Assembly (NCBI GenBank): GCA_938005745.1
Contig: CALLMM010000011.1
Span: forward strand, 62,001-126,000
Direction: 5' to 3'
Source of the DNA: an uncultured Chthonomonadales bacterium
Lineage (GTDB): Bacteria; Armatimonadota; Chthonomonadetes; Chthonomonadales; CAJBBX01
DNA length: 64,000 nucleotides
Part shown: positions 1 through 8,237 of the stretch, piece after piece
Layout: every line of letters starts with the position of its first letter
Numbering within the stretch: position 1 is the stretch's first letter
The notes under the pieces: generated by a model
What the model saw: the letters and a program-made list of their open reading frames with translations, nothing else
Told to the model about the DNA's origin: nothing
The model's database searches: none
Program-made: the position numbers and the translations under genes

Positions 1-738
1 GCCGAAGCGACGCTGGAGAAGGCTCTCATCTCGCAGCAGACCGACAATGAGGCGCGCGCGCAGGCGGCGCTGGGACTGGGACGGATCGCCACGCCGAAAG
101 CCATTGCGACCCTGATCGGCGCACTGACCGACTTCGATCTGCGCGTACAGGATGCCGCCATAGCGGGTCTGGCGCGCGCTGGTGAGCGGGCGGTAGATCC
201 CCTGCTCGTCGCGCTCCGTTCCAACAACGCGGAGGTGCGGATTCAGGCGGCGCGCGCGCTGGAGCGGATCGCCAGTCCGCGCGCCAACTCCGGACTGCGC
301 GCCGCGCTCAATGACCCGAATATAGAGGTGAAGAGAGCGGCGATCTCCGCGCTCGGCTTCAAGGATAACCGGGAGGTGGTTGAGCCGCTGGCGGCGCTGC
401 TCTCCGATCCTGACGGCTCCATCGCCTCCGAGGCGGCGGACGCGCTGGCAAAGATCGGCGCGCCGGCGCGGGAGGCGCTGACCAGAGTGCTGACCGGAAA
501 CAACGACACCGCCGCCTTCTATGCCGCCCGCGCCCTGAGTCAGCAGGGGTCGGAGGTGGTTCCTCTGCTGGAGAAGGCATCTGAAACGCCGGGCGCGGCG
601 CGCTGGTCCGCCATTGCGCTGGGCAATATCGGCGGGCAGCCGTCTGTGGATGCGTTGAAGCGTATCGCGCAGAGCGCAGACCCCGACGCGAAGGCGGTGG
701 CGCATCAGGCTTTGATGCGCCTGGGCGTCAGAGAGTAG
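1..738 (+). CDS. HEAT-repeat protein (5' end outside window)
   Basis: The frame is open from the first base of the window to the TAG at 736-738, so the gene starts upstream and at least 245 residues are visible. The visible part is a run of roughly 31-residue helical repeats of the HEAT/PBS-lyase type, with recurring patterns such as AAxALGxIG, PLxALLxDPD and VRxxAAxAL. Such repeats form a solenoid used for protein-protein contacts, and no catalytic domain is visible. A strong hairpin follows the stop, so this is probably the last gene of its transcript. The partner cannot be inferred because the upstream part is missing. Confidence 0.85.
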   Translation, partial: AEATLEKALISQQTDNEARAQAALGLGRIATPKAIATLIGALTDFDLRVQDAAIAGLARAGERAVDPLLVALRSNNAEVRIQAARALERIASPRANSGLRAALNDPNIEVKRAAISALGFKDNREVVEPLAALLSDPDGSIASEAADALAKIGAPAREALTRVLTGNNDTAAFYAARALSQQGSEVVPLLEKASETPGAARWSAIALGNIGGQPSVDALKRIAQSADPDAKAVAHQALMRLGVRE

Positions 739-763
739 CCGACTGACGCGCCCGGACGATCTC

Positions 764-800
764 GCAGGGGCTTTGCGTTCAATGGTCGCAAAGCCCCTGC
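764..800 (+). terminator. Hairpin terminator after the HEAT-repeat gene
   Basis: A perfect 14-bp stem (764-777 with 787-800) encloses a 9-base loop. It is followed by a pyrimidine-rich CTCTCTCCC tail rather than a pure T run. It lies between the HEAT-repeat stop and the amidase promoter, where a terminator is expected. Confidence 0.7.
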
Positions 801-860
801 CTCTCTCCCGCAGTCTCCAACTTTTAGCGGATCTGCTCTCTCAAAATACAGAGCTCTGAC

Positions 861-889
861 TGGACAAAGTTGTGGAAACCCGTTATACT
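861..889 (+). promoter_or_regulatory. Sigma-70-type promoter of the amidase gene
   Basis: A -35 box TGGACA (861-866) and a -10 box TATACT (884-889) are separated by 17 bases, each one base from the consensus. Transcription would begin near 896. That excludes the upstream TTG at 870 as the start codon and fits the GTG at 957. Confidence 0.75.
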
Positions 890-956
890 GGGGCGGCGTG
901 AACTTTTCGGATATGCGCGTCCGAGAGCTGCTCTATTCTTCGGGAGGTATGGATTA

Positions 957-2786
957 GTGAGGAGATGCGAAGCGCGTTTTCGATTCGCAGCGGGTGCGCT
1001 AATCGTCCTTGCTCTCTGCCTGACGGCTCTGACCGCGAAGGCGGACACGCTGTCTCCGGTGCGCCTTCAGGTAGACGGCAAAGAGATCACCCTGAAAATA
1101 CAGCCCCTCTTCGACGGTCATGAGGTCTATCTGCCGCTCGAAGCGCTTCGCGCCTTCGGTATCTCCTGGACCCTTCTTCGGCGCGAGGAGAGCGCTCAGC
1201 TCACCTTTCCTGACGGCTCCTCCTCTGAATTTGCGCTGGCGCATCCCCGCCACCAGCCGATGCTTCCCCTCGCCATGCTGGTGAACGCGCTCAAGCTGAA
1301 AGCCAGAGTGGAGAACGGCGTCTGCAGCATCCGTCGTATTCAGCCGACAGCTAAGCGCGAACCCGGCTCCGACAGGCGCGCTCAGAAAGAGGAGACCGCT
1401 CCTCCTACACCTTCTCCGTCTCCGGCAAAGTCAGAAGAGCGCAGGCAGGAGACGCCTCGCTCCGGCGGCGCGGATGAGAACGCAAAGCCTCCGTCCGACG
1501 TTCAGAAGGGCGAGTCACTCGAAAATGTCGCCGCTCGCCCGCCCGCGCCCCGTCCGCCGAGCGCAGAGCGAACCGCCCCTCCGACTGCTCCTGCCCGTCA
1601 GGACAGCGCCGCTCACTCCTCTCCCGTACAGCCGCCGCGCCAGAACAGCACACCAGCGGGGCAGAGCAGCCCGCCGCCGCCGCAGACATCATCCTCCGGA
1701 GGTGAAGCGGAGCGCGTGCAGACTCCGCAGCCGCTGGACGGACTCGGCACCTACTTCCGCCGGGTCTTTGAGAACGCGCAGAAAAATCCGCCGGCGGCGA
1801 AACCGGCACCTGTACTGGCCGAGATCCGAGACGTGATCCTGGAGCCGATCAGTGAAGACCGTGCACGCCTGCGGATCGTTACCGCCGGGCGCGTGGGGGT
1901 CGGAGTCCGGTTTCTGCGTCAGCCGACTCGGCTAGCGATAGATATTCCCAACTCGCGCCTCGCTTCCGAAACGCGCTCCTGGACGGTGAGCCATCCGTTT
2001 CTCTCGGAGATCCGCGCTCAGACCGCCGAAGCGACCAACACGACCCGCCTGGAACTGAATCTATCCAAGCTGATCAGCTACAGTCTGGTCTCCTCCGCAC
2101 AGGACGGTCTGATCTTCCACCTGACCCTGCCGCGCAACGCCGGACAGCCGATCCAGGATCTGGTGGTCGTGGTGGATCCAGGACATGGCGGCTCATCCAC
2201 GGGATGCAGCTGGCCCGTCGGGGGTCAGCGCATCTACGAGAAGCATCTGGTGCTCGCGATGGCGAAGCGGCTGCGAGATATTATGGAGCAGGCAGGCGTC
2301 AACGTCATCATGACCCGCACGGAGGACGTGGATGTCAGCCTCTCGGCGCGTCCCGCCATCGCTAGCGACAATAACGCCCATCTCTTCATCAGTCTGCACA
2401 TTGACGACTGCCGGATTCCCAACTCCGCCTCTGGAACCACCGTATACTATCATAAGAATGAGCCGAGCAGCCGCACGCTGGCGCACTCCATCGTCGAGCG
2501 GATCGCGATGGTCAGCGGTCTTCCCAATCGGGGAGCGCGTTCCGACACCGTCCTCTATGCCAGCGGTCTGGCAGTGCTGCGCGAAAGCGTGACGCCAGCT
2601 GTTTTAATCGAAGTCGGGTATATTAATCATTCGACGGATCGCGCAAAGCTGCTGGACGCCGGGTTTCAACAGCGTGTCGCGCAAGCCATATTTGACGGGA
2701 TTCGCGGCTATGTAGAGAGCGCGCTGCCCGAGCGGCGGTTCTCCCCCATCGCCCGCGAAACCGATAAGAGCGATTCGCCGCGCTGA
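957..2786 (+). CDS. N-acetylmuramoyl-L-alanine amidase with AMIN and stalk domains
   Basis: This is a secreted zinc amidase that cleaves the bond between muramic acid and L-alanine in peptidoglycan. I chose GTG 957 because GGGAGGT sits 8 bases upstream, a promoter lies at 861-889, and translation then begins directly with a signal peptide (RRC..., hydrophobic run, AKA). After it come a copper-amine-oxidase-like stalk domain (about 30-115), a Pro/Ser-rich linker (about 125-285), an AMIN domain (about 290-385) and a C-terminal Amidase_3 domain (about 400-595). Zinc ligands H410 (DPGHGG), E428 and H481 (SLHID) and the catalytic E552 (IEVGY) are all present. GerMN and MurI genes follow closely, forming a cell-wall group. 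The AMIN domain suggests recruitment to peptidoglycan at division or wall-remodelling sites. Confidence 0.9.
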   Translation: MRRCEARFRFAAGALIVLALCLTALTAKADTLSPVRLQVDGKEITLKIQPLFDGHEVYLPLEALRAFGISWTLLRREESAQLTFPDGSSSEFALAHPRHQPMLPLAMLVNALKLKARVENGVCSIRRIQPTAKREPGSDRRAQKEETAPPTPSPSPAKSEERRQETPRSGGADENAKPPSDVQKGESLENVAARPPAPRPPSAERTAPPTAPARQDSAAHSSPVQPPRQNSTPAGQSSPPPPQTSSSGGEAERVQTPQPLDGLGTYFRRVFENAQKNPPAAKPAPVLAEIRDVILEPISEDRARLRIVTAGRVGVGVRFLRQPTRLAIDIPNSRLASETRSWTVSHPFLSEIRAQTAEATNTTRLELNLSKLISYSLVSSAQDGLIFHLTLPRNAGQPIQDLVVVVDPGHGGSSTGCSWPVGGQRIYEKHLVLAMAKRLRDIMEQAGVNVIMTRTEDVDVSLSARPAIASDNNAHLFISLHIDDCRIPNSASGTTVYYHKNEPSSRTLAHSIVERIAMVSGLPNRGARSDTVLYASGLAVLRESVTPAVLIEVGYINHSTDRAKLLDAGFQQRVAQAIFDGIRGYVESALPERRFSPIARETDKSDSPR

Positions 2787-2798
2787 GAAACCAGAACC

Positions 2799-3341
2799 AT
2801 GCGACGCCCGCTGCCAATACTGATACTGACGCTGCTGATCCTCGCAGGCGGAGGACTGGGCTACTGGTATGCCAGTTCCCGACCGCCGCAGCCGCCCGCC
2901 CCTCCCACTCCCGCTCAGACCGGTGAAGTCGAGATCACCCGCCCCGGACAGAACGGCAATGACGTTACGCTCAAGCCGGAGAAGCGGCAGATTCCTCCCG
3001 GCAGCAGCCAGATCGCCCAGACGCTGGAAGCCCTCTTCGAGACCGCGCAGGATAATCAGGGAGCCAGCGCGTTCCCGAAAGGCGTGAAGCTGCACAGCGT
3101 CAAGATCGAAAACGGGATCGCGACAATAGACCTTAGCGCAGACTTTCAGGGTGTTAACCAGCAGGGAGATACCGGGGAGTCGCTGGCGTATAACGCGCTG
3201 CGAAGAGCGCTGGCGCAGTTCCCCGAGGTCGAAAAGATGCGCGTTCTCGTGGACGGCAAGCCCTTTGAGGGCGAGCACAGCGGCGCATGGATGGATATTC
3301 CGGTGCGCGATCCCAGCACGGCTTCGGGAAGTAATCCCTGA
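2799..3341 (+). CDS. GerMN domain protein, membrane anchored
   Basis: The protein has 180 residues. An N-terminal hydrophobic anchor (LPILILTLLILAGGG) is followed by a Pro-rich stretch and a single GerMN domain (about 65-170), recognisable from VKLHSVKIENGIATIDLSADF and a helix ending in VEKMRVLVDG. GerMN domains occur in the germination protein GerM and in envelope proteins of non-sporulating bacteria, and their biochemical role is unsettled. The gene starts 12 bases after the amidase, and its stop overlaps the murI start by one base, so the three genes are probably translated from one message. A gerM/glutamate-racemase pairing also occurs in Bacillus. There is no lipobox Cys, so it is an anchored protein rather than a lipoprotein. 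Confidence 0.8.
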   Translation: MRRPLPILILTLLILAGGGLGYWYASSRPPQPPAPPTPAQTGEVEITRPGQNGNDVTLKPEKRQIPPGSSQIAQTLEALFETAQDNQGASAFPKGVKLHSVKIENGIATIDLSADFQGVNQQGDTGESLAYNALRRALAQFPEVEKMRVLVDGKPFEGEHSGAWMDIPVRDPSTASGSNP

Positions 3342-4189
3342 TGCCTGGATCGAGTCCGATCGGGATTTTTGACTCAGGGGTAGGCGGTCTGACGGTGGCG
3401 GATGCGCTGCTGCGACGCCATCCCCGCCTTCCCATCCTCTATGTGGCGGATCAGGCGCATGTCCCCTACGGAGGTCGCCCGCTGGAGGAGATTCGCGGCT
3501 TTGCAACCGCCATCAGCGCGTTTCTGGCGCGGCAGAACTGCCGCGCCATCCTCATGGCGTGCAACATCTCTTCGGCAACCGCCCTGCCCTCCGTCTCGCA
3601 GTCCCTTTCCCCGCTTCCGGTTCACGGGATGATCGCTCCGGCGGTCCGCGCCGCGCTGCAGCTGCACACCGGGTCGGCAACTGCCCCTCCTCCCCGGATC
3701 GGCGTTCTGGCAACCGCAGGCACGGTGCAGAGCGGAGCCTACGCCGACGCTCTGCTCTCCCGAAACCCTCGCTGTCAGATAACGCAGGTTCCCTGTCCGA
3801 AGTTCGTTCCGCTGGTCGAGGCGGGAGAGATGGAGAGTGCGGCGGCGCGGGAGGCTGCCTGCGAGTACCTGACCCCGCTGGCGCAGGCGCGCTGTCAGCG
3901 CATCATTCTCGGCTGCACGCACTACCCCTACCTGCTTCCCACGCTCCAGCGTGTCGCGGCGGAACTCTTCCCGTCGCCGGTCGCCTTCATTGACCCGGCG
4001 GAGGCGCTTGCCGACAAGCTGCCGATCCCACCCGACCCCGACGAGAGCTCTCCTCCCCTGCGTCTGCTGCTGACAACCGGCGATCCGGAGCATTTCCGCC
4101 GCCAGATCCCCCGCTTCCTCCCGGATGTCCCCTGCGAGGTGCGCGCCGCCCGCTGGCAGGACAGATCTCTGCAGATTGTCGGTCTCTAA
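3341..4189 (+). CDS. murI: Glutamate racemase
   Basis: It interconverts L- and D-glutamate to supply D-Glu for peptidoglycan, in the cytoplasm. The length of 282 residues is normal. The N-terminal IGIFDSGVGGLTV signature is clear, and both catalytic cysteines are present: C74 in MACNIS and C192 in LGCTHYPYL. The first motif reads CNIS where the family usually has CNTA or CNTS, an Ile for Thr next to the catalytic Cys. The ATG shares one base with the preceding stop (TGATG), which implies translational coupling to the GerMN gene. No strong terminator is visible, and the following 530 bases hold repeats. Confidence 0.9.
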   Translation: MPGSSPIGIFDSGVGGLTVADALLRRHPRLPILYVADQAHVPYGGRPLEEIRGFATAISAFLARQNCRAILMACNISSATALPSVSQSLSPLPVHGMIAPAVRAALQLHTGSATAPPPRIGVLATAGTVQSGAYADALLSRNPRCQITQVPCPKFVPLVEAGEMESAAAREAACEYLTPLAQARCQRIILGCTHYPYLLPTLQRVAAELFPSPVAFIDPAEALADKLPIPPDPDESSPPLRLLLTTGDPEHFRRQIPRFLPDVPCEVRAARWQDRSLQIVGL

Positions 4190-4233
4190 AACCCCTCTGT
4201 CTCATGGTCAGTAAAGGATGTCAGGCAGGGATG

Positions 4234-4390
4234 GAAGACGGCTTCGCTGACGCTCGCAATGACAGTGTGAGAGCCTCCCGGAGTGTCATTGCGAGGAAGG
4301 CGCAGCCGACCCCCTCCTGTCATTGCGAGGAAGGCGCAGCCGACCCCCTCCTGTCATTGCGAGGAAGGCGCAGCCGACCGAAGCAATCTC
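4234..4390. repeat. Dispersed palindromic repeat cluster (GTCATTGCGAG family)
   Basis: Three direct copies of a 34-base unit beginning TGTCATTGCGAGGAAGGCGC start at 4284, 4318 and 4352. The last is incomplete and runs into GAAGCAATCTC (4380-4390). A fourth, inverted partial copy (GCTTCGCTGACGCTCGCAATGACAG, ending at 4265) faces them, so the cluster can fold into a hairpin. The same family recurs at 26472-26499 and 50611-50696. Confidence 0.85.
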
Positions 4391-4474
4391 AACCCGATCC
4401 TCGACACCTGTCCTCTGCTGACTTCGTAACACCAGTCGGTAATAAAGCAGCCTGGCGAGCGTCCTGTAAAGTAT

Positions 4475-4488
4475 GCTTAATTTTAAGC
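4475..4488. promoter_or_regulatory. Short palindrome, possible operator
   Basis: GCTTAA-TT-TTAAGC is a perfect 6-bp inverted repeat in an AT-rich patch about 235 bases before the first gene of the 13 kb cluster. It could be an operator half-site pair or a chance palindrome. No regulator gene lies next to it. Confidence 0.25.
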
Positions 4489-4720
4489 GATACAGAAAAA
4501 ACCCGGCAGGAACTTCTGCGACACAGGAGGAAATGAGGAAATACGGCGGCGAATGCCCTGTAAGGCGTTTCCCGGCGCGCTATTCTGTTCGGTTACGAGG
4601 AGACCGATCCAATCCGTATGTTCCTCTTCGCACCAGAGATCTGCCCCCCCCTTATCGGAATGCCAGGCTGCCTTCAGTGACGAGACCCTGACAGACAGCC
4701 CATACAAGCGAGAGAGTCTC

Positions 4721-6214
4721 ATGTTTACCTGCCGAGTCTGTGGACGTTCCATAGCGGAGCCAAACGCGGAGAACCGTTACTGCCCCTACTGCGGAACCGC
4801 ATTCGTTCTCTCTTGCGCTAACGAGCTGTGCGGCAACCGCGCGGATGGCATCGTCGTCCGCCGCAGCGCGACCTGCGGGCAGTGCGGCGCGCTCTACCGC
4901 TACGCCCCCTCCAGCGGACTGCCGGTCCTGGCGCGTCCTCTCGGACCGTTTGTGTCTCCGGATGATACGGCGTCCGGGACAGATGCCGGAACCGCTTCGC
5001 CTGCCTTTCTTCAGGACCTTCTGCCGGCAAGCGGCAATCCTTTCAGTGATACCGCCCTGCTGGCGCAGCAGCCTCCCGATGTCACCATTCCCGAAAAAGA
5101 GGCGGATTTTACGGTCAATACGCGCCTGCACGATGTCGAGGCGCGTCACGGGCGCATCTACCTGATTCCACAGAACGGGATGGTACAGTCGCTGGACTAC
5201 GAGTCCCTCACCCGCCTCAACTTCTGGGCGGGAGAGGCGCTGCCGAACTGGGTTCCGACCAACCCGCAGCCGGTCAAACTGCAGGTCTCCGAAACCATCG
5301 TCTATGTGCTGCATCGAGGAGCCGTCAACGGCTACGACGCGGGCAACGGCAAAGCGCTCTTCTCCCTGGCTGTCAACGATCTGCGCGACATACATTGTCT
5401 GCTGGTCCGCAACCGCCTGCTCGTAGTCGGCACGGCGGGCGATCAGAAAGAGTACGCCCGGCTCTTCGAAGTCGAGCATCTGTGCGACGCCCGCACACCC
5501 TCCAAACGCCCGCTGTGGGAGGGCGAGCTTCGCGGCAGCATCGCGCCGGGTCAGGTGCTCCCGGCAAAGCGGCTGGGCGCTTATGGCGGCTACTTCTACC
5601 TGATCTCCCGCAGCAGCCAGCTTCTCGCCCTTCCGATGGAAGGAGGCGGCTTCGAAACGATGTATGACAACTGGGGGTCGCGCTCCATCCACGCCTGGAA
5701 CATGAACGAGAGAAGGGGCGTGGTGATGCTCTCGCCCCCTGCTCCGCAGGGCTACTACTCGCTGGTAACCTTCACGCCGGGAACCGGAAAGCCGGTCTCC
5801 AACGAGATCCAATTGATGACGGTGCGTCCGCGCGAGAAGCCGCGCAGCGTCCTGCTCTGGGAGGAGGACCTTCTGCTCCTGGACGAATCGGGAAGCCTGC
5901 AGCGCCTTCCTCTCGTCAATCCCAACAACCCGACGGCGAACTGGGGCGCGCTGACCGGTCTGCAGAATATCGCTGATCTCTACCCGCCTCTGCTGATCCC
6001 CTGGGGCAGCCAGATGCACTTCGTCATACAGGTCAAAGAGCAGCTCTCCTACTCATTCCGACACGTTTCGCTGAGCAAGGCGTCTACCGGCTTCAGCGCA
6101 AAACTGCCGGCATCTCCCTCCGCACGAGACGACGTGCGCGCAATCTACTGTGGTCCGAATATCTACGTGTGTAATATGACCAATGGGAACATTAAACGGC
6201 TACCTCTTCGCTAG
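4721..6214 (+). CDS. Zinc-ribbon plus beta-propeller-like protein
   Basis: First gene of the 13 kb cluster, 497 residues. I chose the ATG at 4721 because the protein then begins directly with a zinc ribbon (C4, C7, C21, C24), followed by a second one (C32, C37, C52, C55). The upstream in-frame extension to 4553 has no such structure. After an acidic low-complexity linker (about 75-125) comes a beta-rich region (about 130-495). It has repeated strands such as GRIYLIPQNGMVQSLDY, YVLHRGAVNGYD and FYLISRSSQLLALP that look like PQQ/WD-type propeller blades. There is no signal peptide or membrane segment, so it is predicted to be cytoplasmic. Its stop overlaps the longest reading of the next gene. 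A scaffold role is plausible from the architecture, but the function is unknown. Confidence 0.75.
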   Translation: MFTCRVCGRSIAEPNAENRYCPYCGTAFVLSCANELCGNRADGIVVRRSATCGQCGALYRYAPSSGLPVLARPLGPFVSPDDTASGTDAGTASPAFLQDLLPASGNPFSDTALLAQQPPDVTIPEKEADFTVNTRLHDVEARHGRIYLIPQNGMVQSLDYESLTRLNFWAGEALPNWVPTNPQPVKLQVSETIVYVLHRGAVNGYDAGNGKALFSLAVNDLRDIHCLLVRNRLLVVGTAGDQKEYARLFEVEHLCDARTPSKRPLWEGELRGSIAPGQVLPAKRLGAYGGYFYLISRSSQLLALPMEGGGFETMYDNWGSRSIHAWNMNERRGVVMLSPPAPQGYYSLVTFTPGTGKPVSNEIQLMTVRPREKPRSVLLWEEDLLLLDESGSLQRLPLVNPNNPTANWGALTGLQNIADLYPPLLIPWGSQMHFVIQVKEQLSYSFRHVSLSKASTGFSAKLPASPSARDDVRAIYCGPNIYVCNMTNGNIKRLPLR

Positions 6215-7775
6215 GCGCGCACGCCGCGCCCGATCCGGCTCTCCCGGACGTCGGATGCCGCTGCTGATGACTCTGTTGACGTTTCTGACGCTGGGTTCGC
6301 TCTTCCCGCCGGCGTCTCACGCGCAGACGCCCTATCGGGGCGACTTTTTCGACGTCTATCAGGAGATCACGCGCCAGCTGGTTGCGCAATACCGGATGGT
6401 CTGCAGCCGGCGCCTGCATGTGCTGCTGGTGCTGGATGTGTCGCGCAGCACACAGCAGAACGGGATGGAGATACGGTTCGGGCAGATATGGGCAAAGATG
6501 TGGGACAACTTCCTGCGCGACGGCGATCTGGTCACGCTGCTCCCCTTTGCCTCCAACTCGCTCCCGATGTCCGGTCCCTTCAAAAAGACGGACAAGAGCG
6601 GTTTTGATGCAGCAGTGGCGAAAGCGAAGAAAGACACCGAACAGGATACTGGAACCGCACTCTACACTGTCCAGCAGGCGGCTCTGACAGAGGCGAAGCG
6701 AATCGCGGCGTCGGATCGCGACCGCGCCGTTCTGGTGCTGATGTTCACCGATCTGGACGGTCCCAACGTCTCCGCCGCCGCTCTGACGCAGGAGAACCGG
6801 GTGCGCGACACGGTCATCCCGGAGTTGATGAAAGATTTTACCGTCGGCAGCCCGAAGAGGGAACCGGCGCAGCCCCGCCCCACCCCGACGCCCGGTCAGC
6901 CTGCGCCGGGTCAGCCTGCGCCTGAACGGCAGGGAACGCCCCCGCCCCCCGCGCTTCCGCTGATGCATAAGAAGTTCTACTCCGTCCAGTCGGATGACCG
7001 CAGAGGCACGGCTCCGGTCTGGCTTCACTCCGCCATGGAGGCGAAATGGCAGCAGAAGCGGGAGCAGACGGTCGGGCGCAAGATCGAGTCGAGACCCGCT
7101 GAGCCGCCCCCTCCCCCGGAGCCGCAGCCGGACCGCCGCCCGATCATTCGACTGCTGGGCGTGCTGATCGGTCTTCTCGGATTTGCGTTTCTGCCCTTCC
7201 TGCGATTCCGCGTGAAGATGATTCCCTCCGGCGTCGCCCCCATCGGCGACACTGATAAGAAGGTCTCCGCCTACGGGAAGGTAACCGTCGCCGCGTGCAA
7301 CACCGCCGAGACGCCGGAGCCGCGCGATCTGTGGCTGCCCCTGCCTTACAGCAGCCCGACGCCGGAGCCGCTCATCACCATCAAAGGGCTGAAACCCGGC
7401 TCCTGCGTGGTTGAGAAGGTCGGAGGGCATATGCTGACGCCCGATGGAGAGGCGGCGAGCACTGTGGATATCCCCTACGGCGAGTCGGAGACGATCCGCG
7501 TGGGCATTCGCCCCAACGAACTCTATCCTCTGCAGATCGTTCCAGGCTCCTGGATGGAGGGGAAACTGATCCCTCTGCTGATGACGATGCTCTTTTTCAT
7601 GTTCGGCTTTATCGTGCTGGTGATCGGTCTGGCGATGAAAGCGCCGGAGCAGCCGGTGGCTCCTGAGCCGGAGCCTGCGATCACCGATGTCTGCCGCGCC
7701 ACCGGCGGCGGTCTTTTTGAGAGCGGCGCAGTCTCCCTCTCGCAACTCACATCACCGCCTGAGGATCGGGCATAG
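6183..7775 (+). CDS. Membrane VWA-domain protein
   Basis: The protein has 530 residues. A basic N terminus and hydrophobic stretch (MPLLMTLLTFLTLGSLF ... ASHA) form a signal peptide. A von Willebrand factor A domain follows (about 75-225), with the MIDAS motif DVSRS (residues 85-89), a DTGTALY segment and FTDLDGPN, so the metal site looks intact. A Pro-rich linker leads to a transmembrane helix (about 320-343), a beta-rich domain and a second helix (about 462-486). The predicted topology puts the VWA domain outside the cytoplasm and the region between the helices inside. The start is uncertain: ATG 6183 overlaps the upstream gene, and ATG 6255 gives a shorter signal peptide; neither has a good ribosome-binding site. 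VWA domains bind protein ligands through the metal ion. Confidence 0.8.
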   Translation: MGTLNGYLFARRARRARSGSPGRRMPLLMTLLTFLTLGSLFPPASHAQTPYRGDFFDVYQEITRQLVAQYRMVCSRRLHVLLVLDVSRSTQQNGMEIRFGQIWAKMWDNFLRDGDLVTLLPFASNSLPMSGPFKKTDKSGFDAAVAKAKKDTEQDTGTALYTVQQAALTEAKRIAASDRDRAVLVLMFTDLDGPNVSAAALTQENRVRDTVIPELMKDFTVGSPKREPAQPRPTPTPGQPAPGQPAPERQGTPPPPALPLMHKKFYSVQSDDRRGTAPVWLHSAMEAKWQQKREQTVGRKIESRPAEPPPPPEPQPDRRPIIRLLGVLIGLLGFAFLPFLRFRVKMIPSGVAPIGDTDKKVSAYGKVTVAACNTAETPEPRDLWLPLPYSSPTPEPLITIKGLKPGSCVVEKVGGHMLTPDGEAASTVDIPYGESETIRVGIRPNELYPLQIVPGSWMEGKLIPLLMTMLFFMFGFIVLVIGLAMKAPEQPVAPEPEPAITDVCRATGGGLFESGAVSLSQLTSPPEDRA

Positions 7776-7816
7776 CGTCCGTCGTACATCCTATTCCCCT
7801 GACGGGAGGAGTATCA

Positions 7817-8134
7817 ATGGCAGGACTGTTCGGAGATATGATGGCTCTGATCTGGATCGCGCTGATGGTGATCGGAATGGTCTTTCTGGTCTACATGGTG
7901 CTCTTCTGGATCTATTTCGGCATCTGTAAGCTGAACGGACCGGTGGCAATCCGGATAGCGTGGACAGTCGGCATTCTCAGCCTGCTGATCGTACTCGCGT
8001 TCATCTTTCCCTTTCAGGCTCCCTATTTCAATCCGCTCAGCGGCGATATAGGGTCGCTGGTCAACCTGGCAATCGTGGTGGTGATCTCGATGTTCTTCCT
8101 GATTATCGTCTGGGTGACCAAACCGAGCCTGTAG
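7817..8134 (+). CDS. Small three-helix membrane protein
   Basis: The protein has 105 residues, almost all hydrophobic, with three predicted membrane helices (about 8-35, 45-66 and 78-100). GGGAGGAG lies just before the ATG, which supports real translation. No family is recognised. It sits between the membrane VWA gene and the tubulin-like GTPase gene on the same strand, so it is probably a small membrane subunit of the same system. Confidence 0.7.
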   Translation: MAGLFGDMMALIWIALMVIGMVFLVYMVLFWIYFGICKLNGPVAIRIAWTVGILSLLIVLAFIFPFQAPYFNPLSGDIGSLVNLAIVVVISMFFLIIVWVTKPSL

Positions 8135-8237
8135 GGCGATCCTTCGTTCGCTTCCGGTGAAGTAGCCTGTATCGAATCAGAGGCTGCGCTCCGCGGCGCG
8201 CGGAAGCCCCTCTCACGCACTGTCAAGGAGACTGCAC

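Larger units (their letters stand above)
4190..4720. other. 531-base intergenic region upstream of the 13 kb cluster
   Basis: No convincing gene is present. Plus-strand open frames here (4204-4536 and the extension 4553-4720) have low-complexity or repeat-derived translations and no family resemblance. The left half is occupied by the repeat cluster at 4234-4390. The right half contains a short palindrome at 4475-4488 and presumably the promoter of the downstream cluster, but no -35/-10 pair close to consensus was found. Confidence 0.6.

Noticed and set aside
4284-4390. Tandem units resembling a tiny CRISPR array
   Set aside because: The whole 34-base unit repeats with no variable spacers, and no cas genes are present.
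4204-4536. Open frame of 110 codons on the plus strand
   Set aside because: Its translation is largely produced by the 34-base tandem repeats, and it has no ribosome-binding site or family resemblance.
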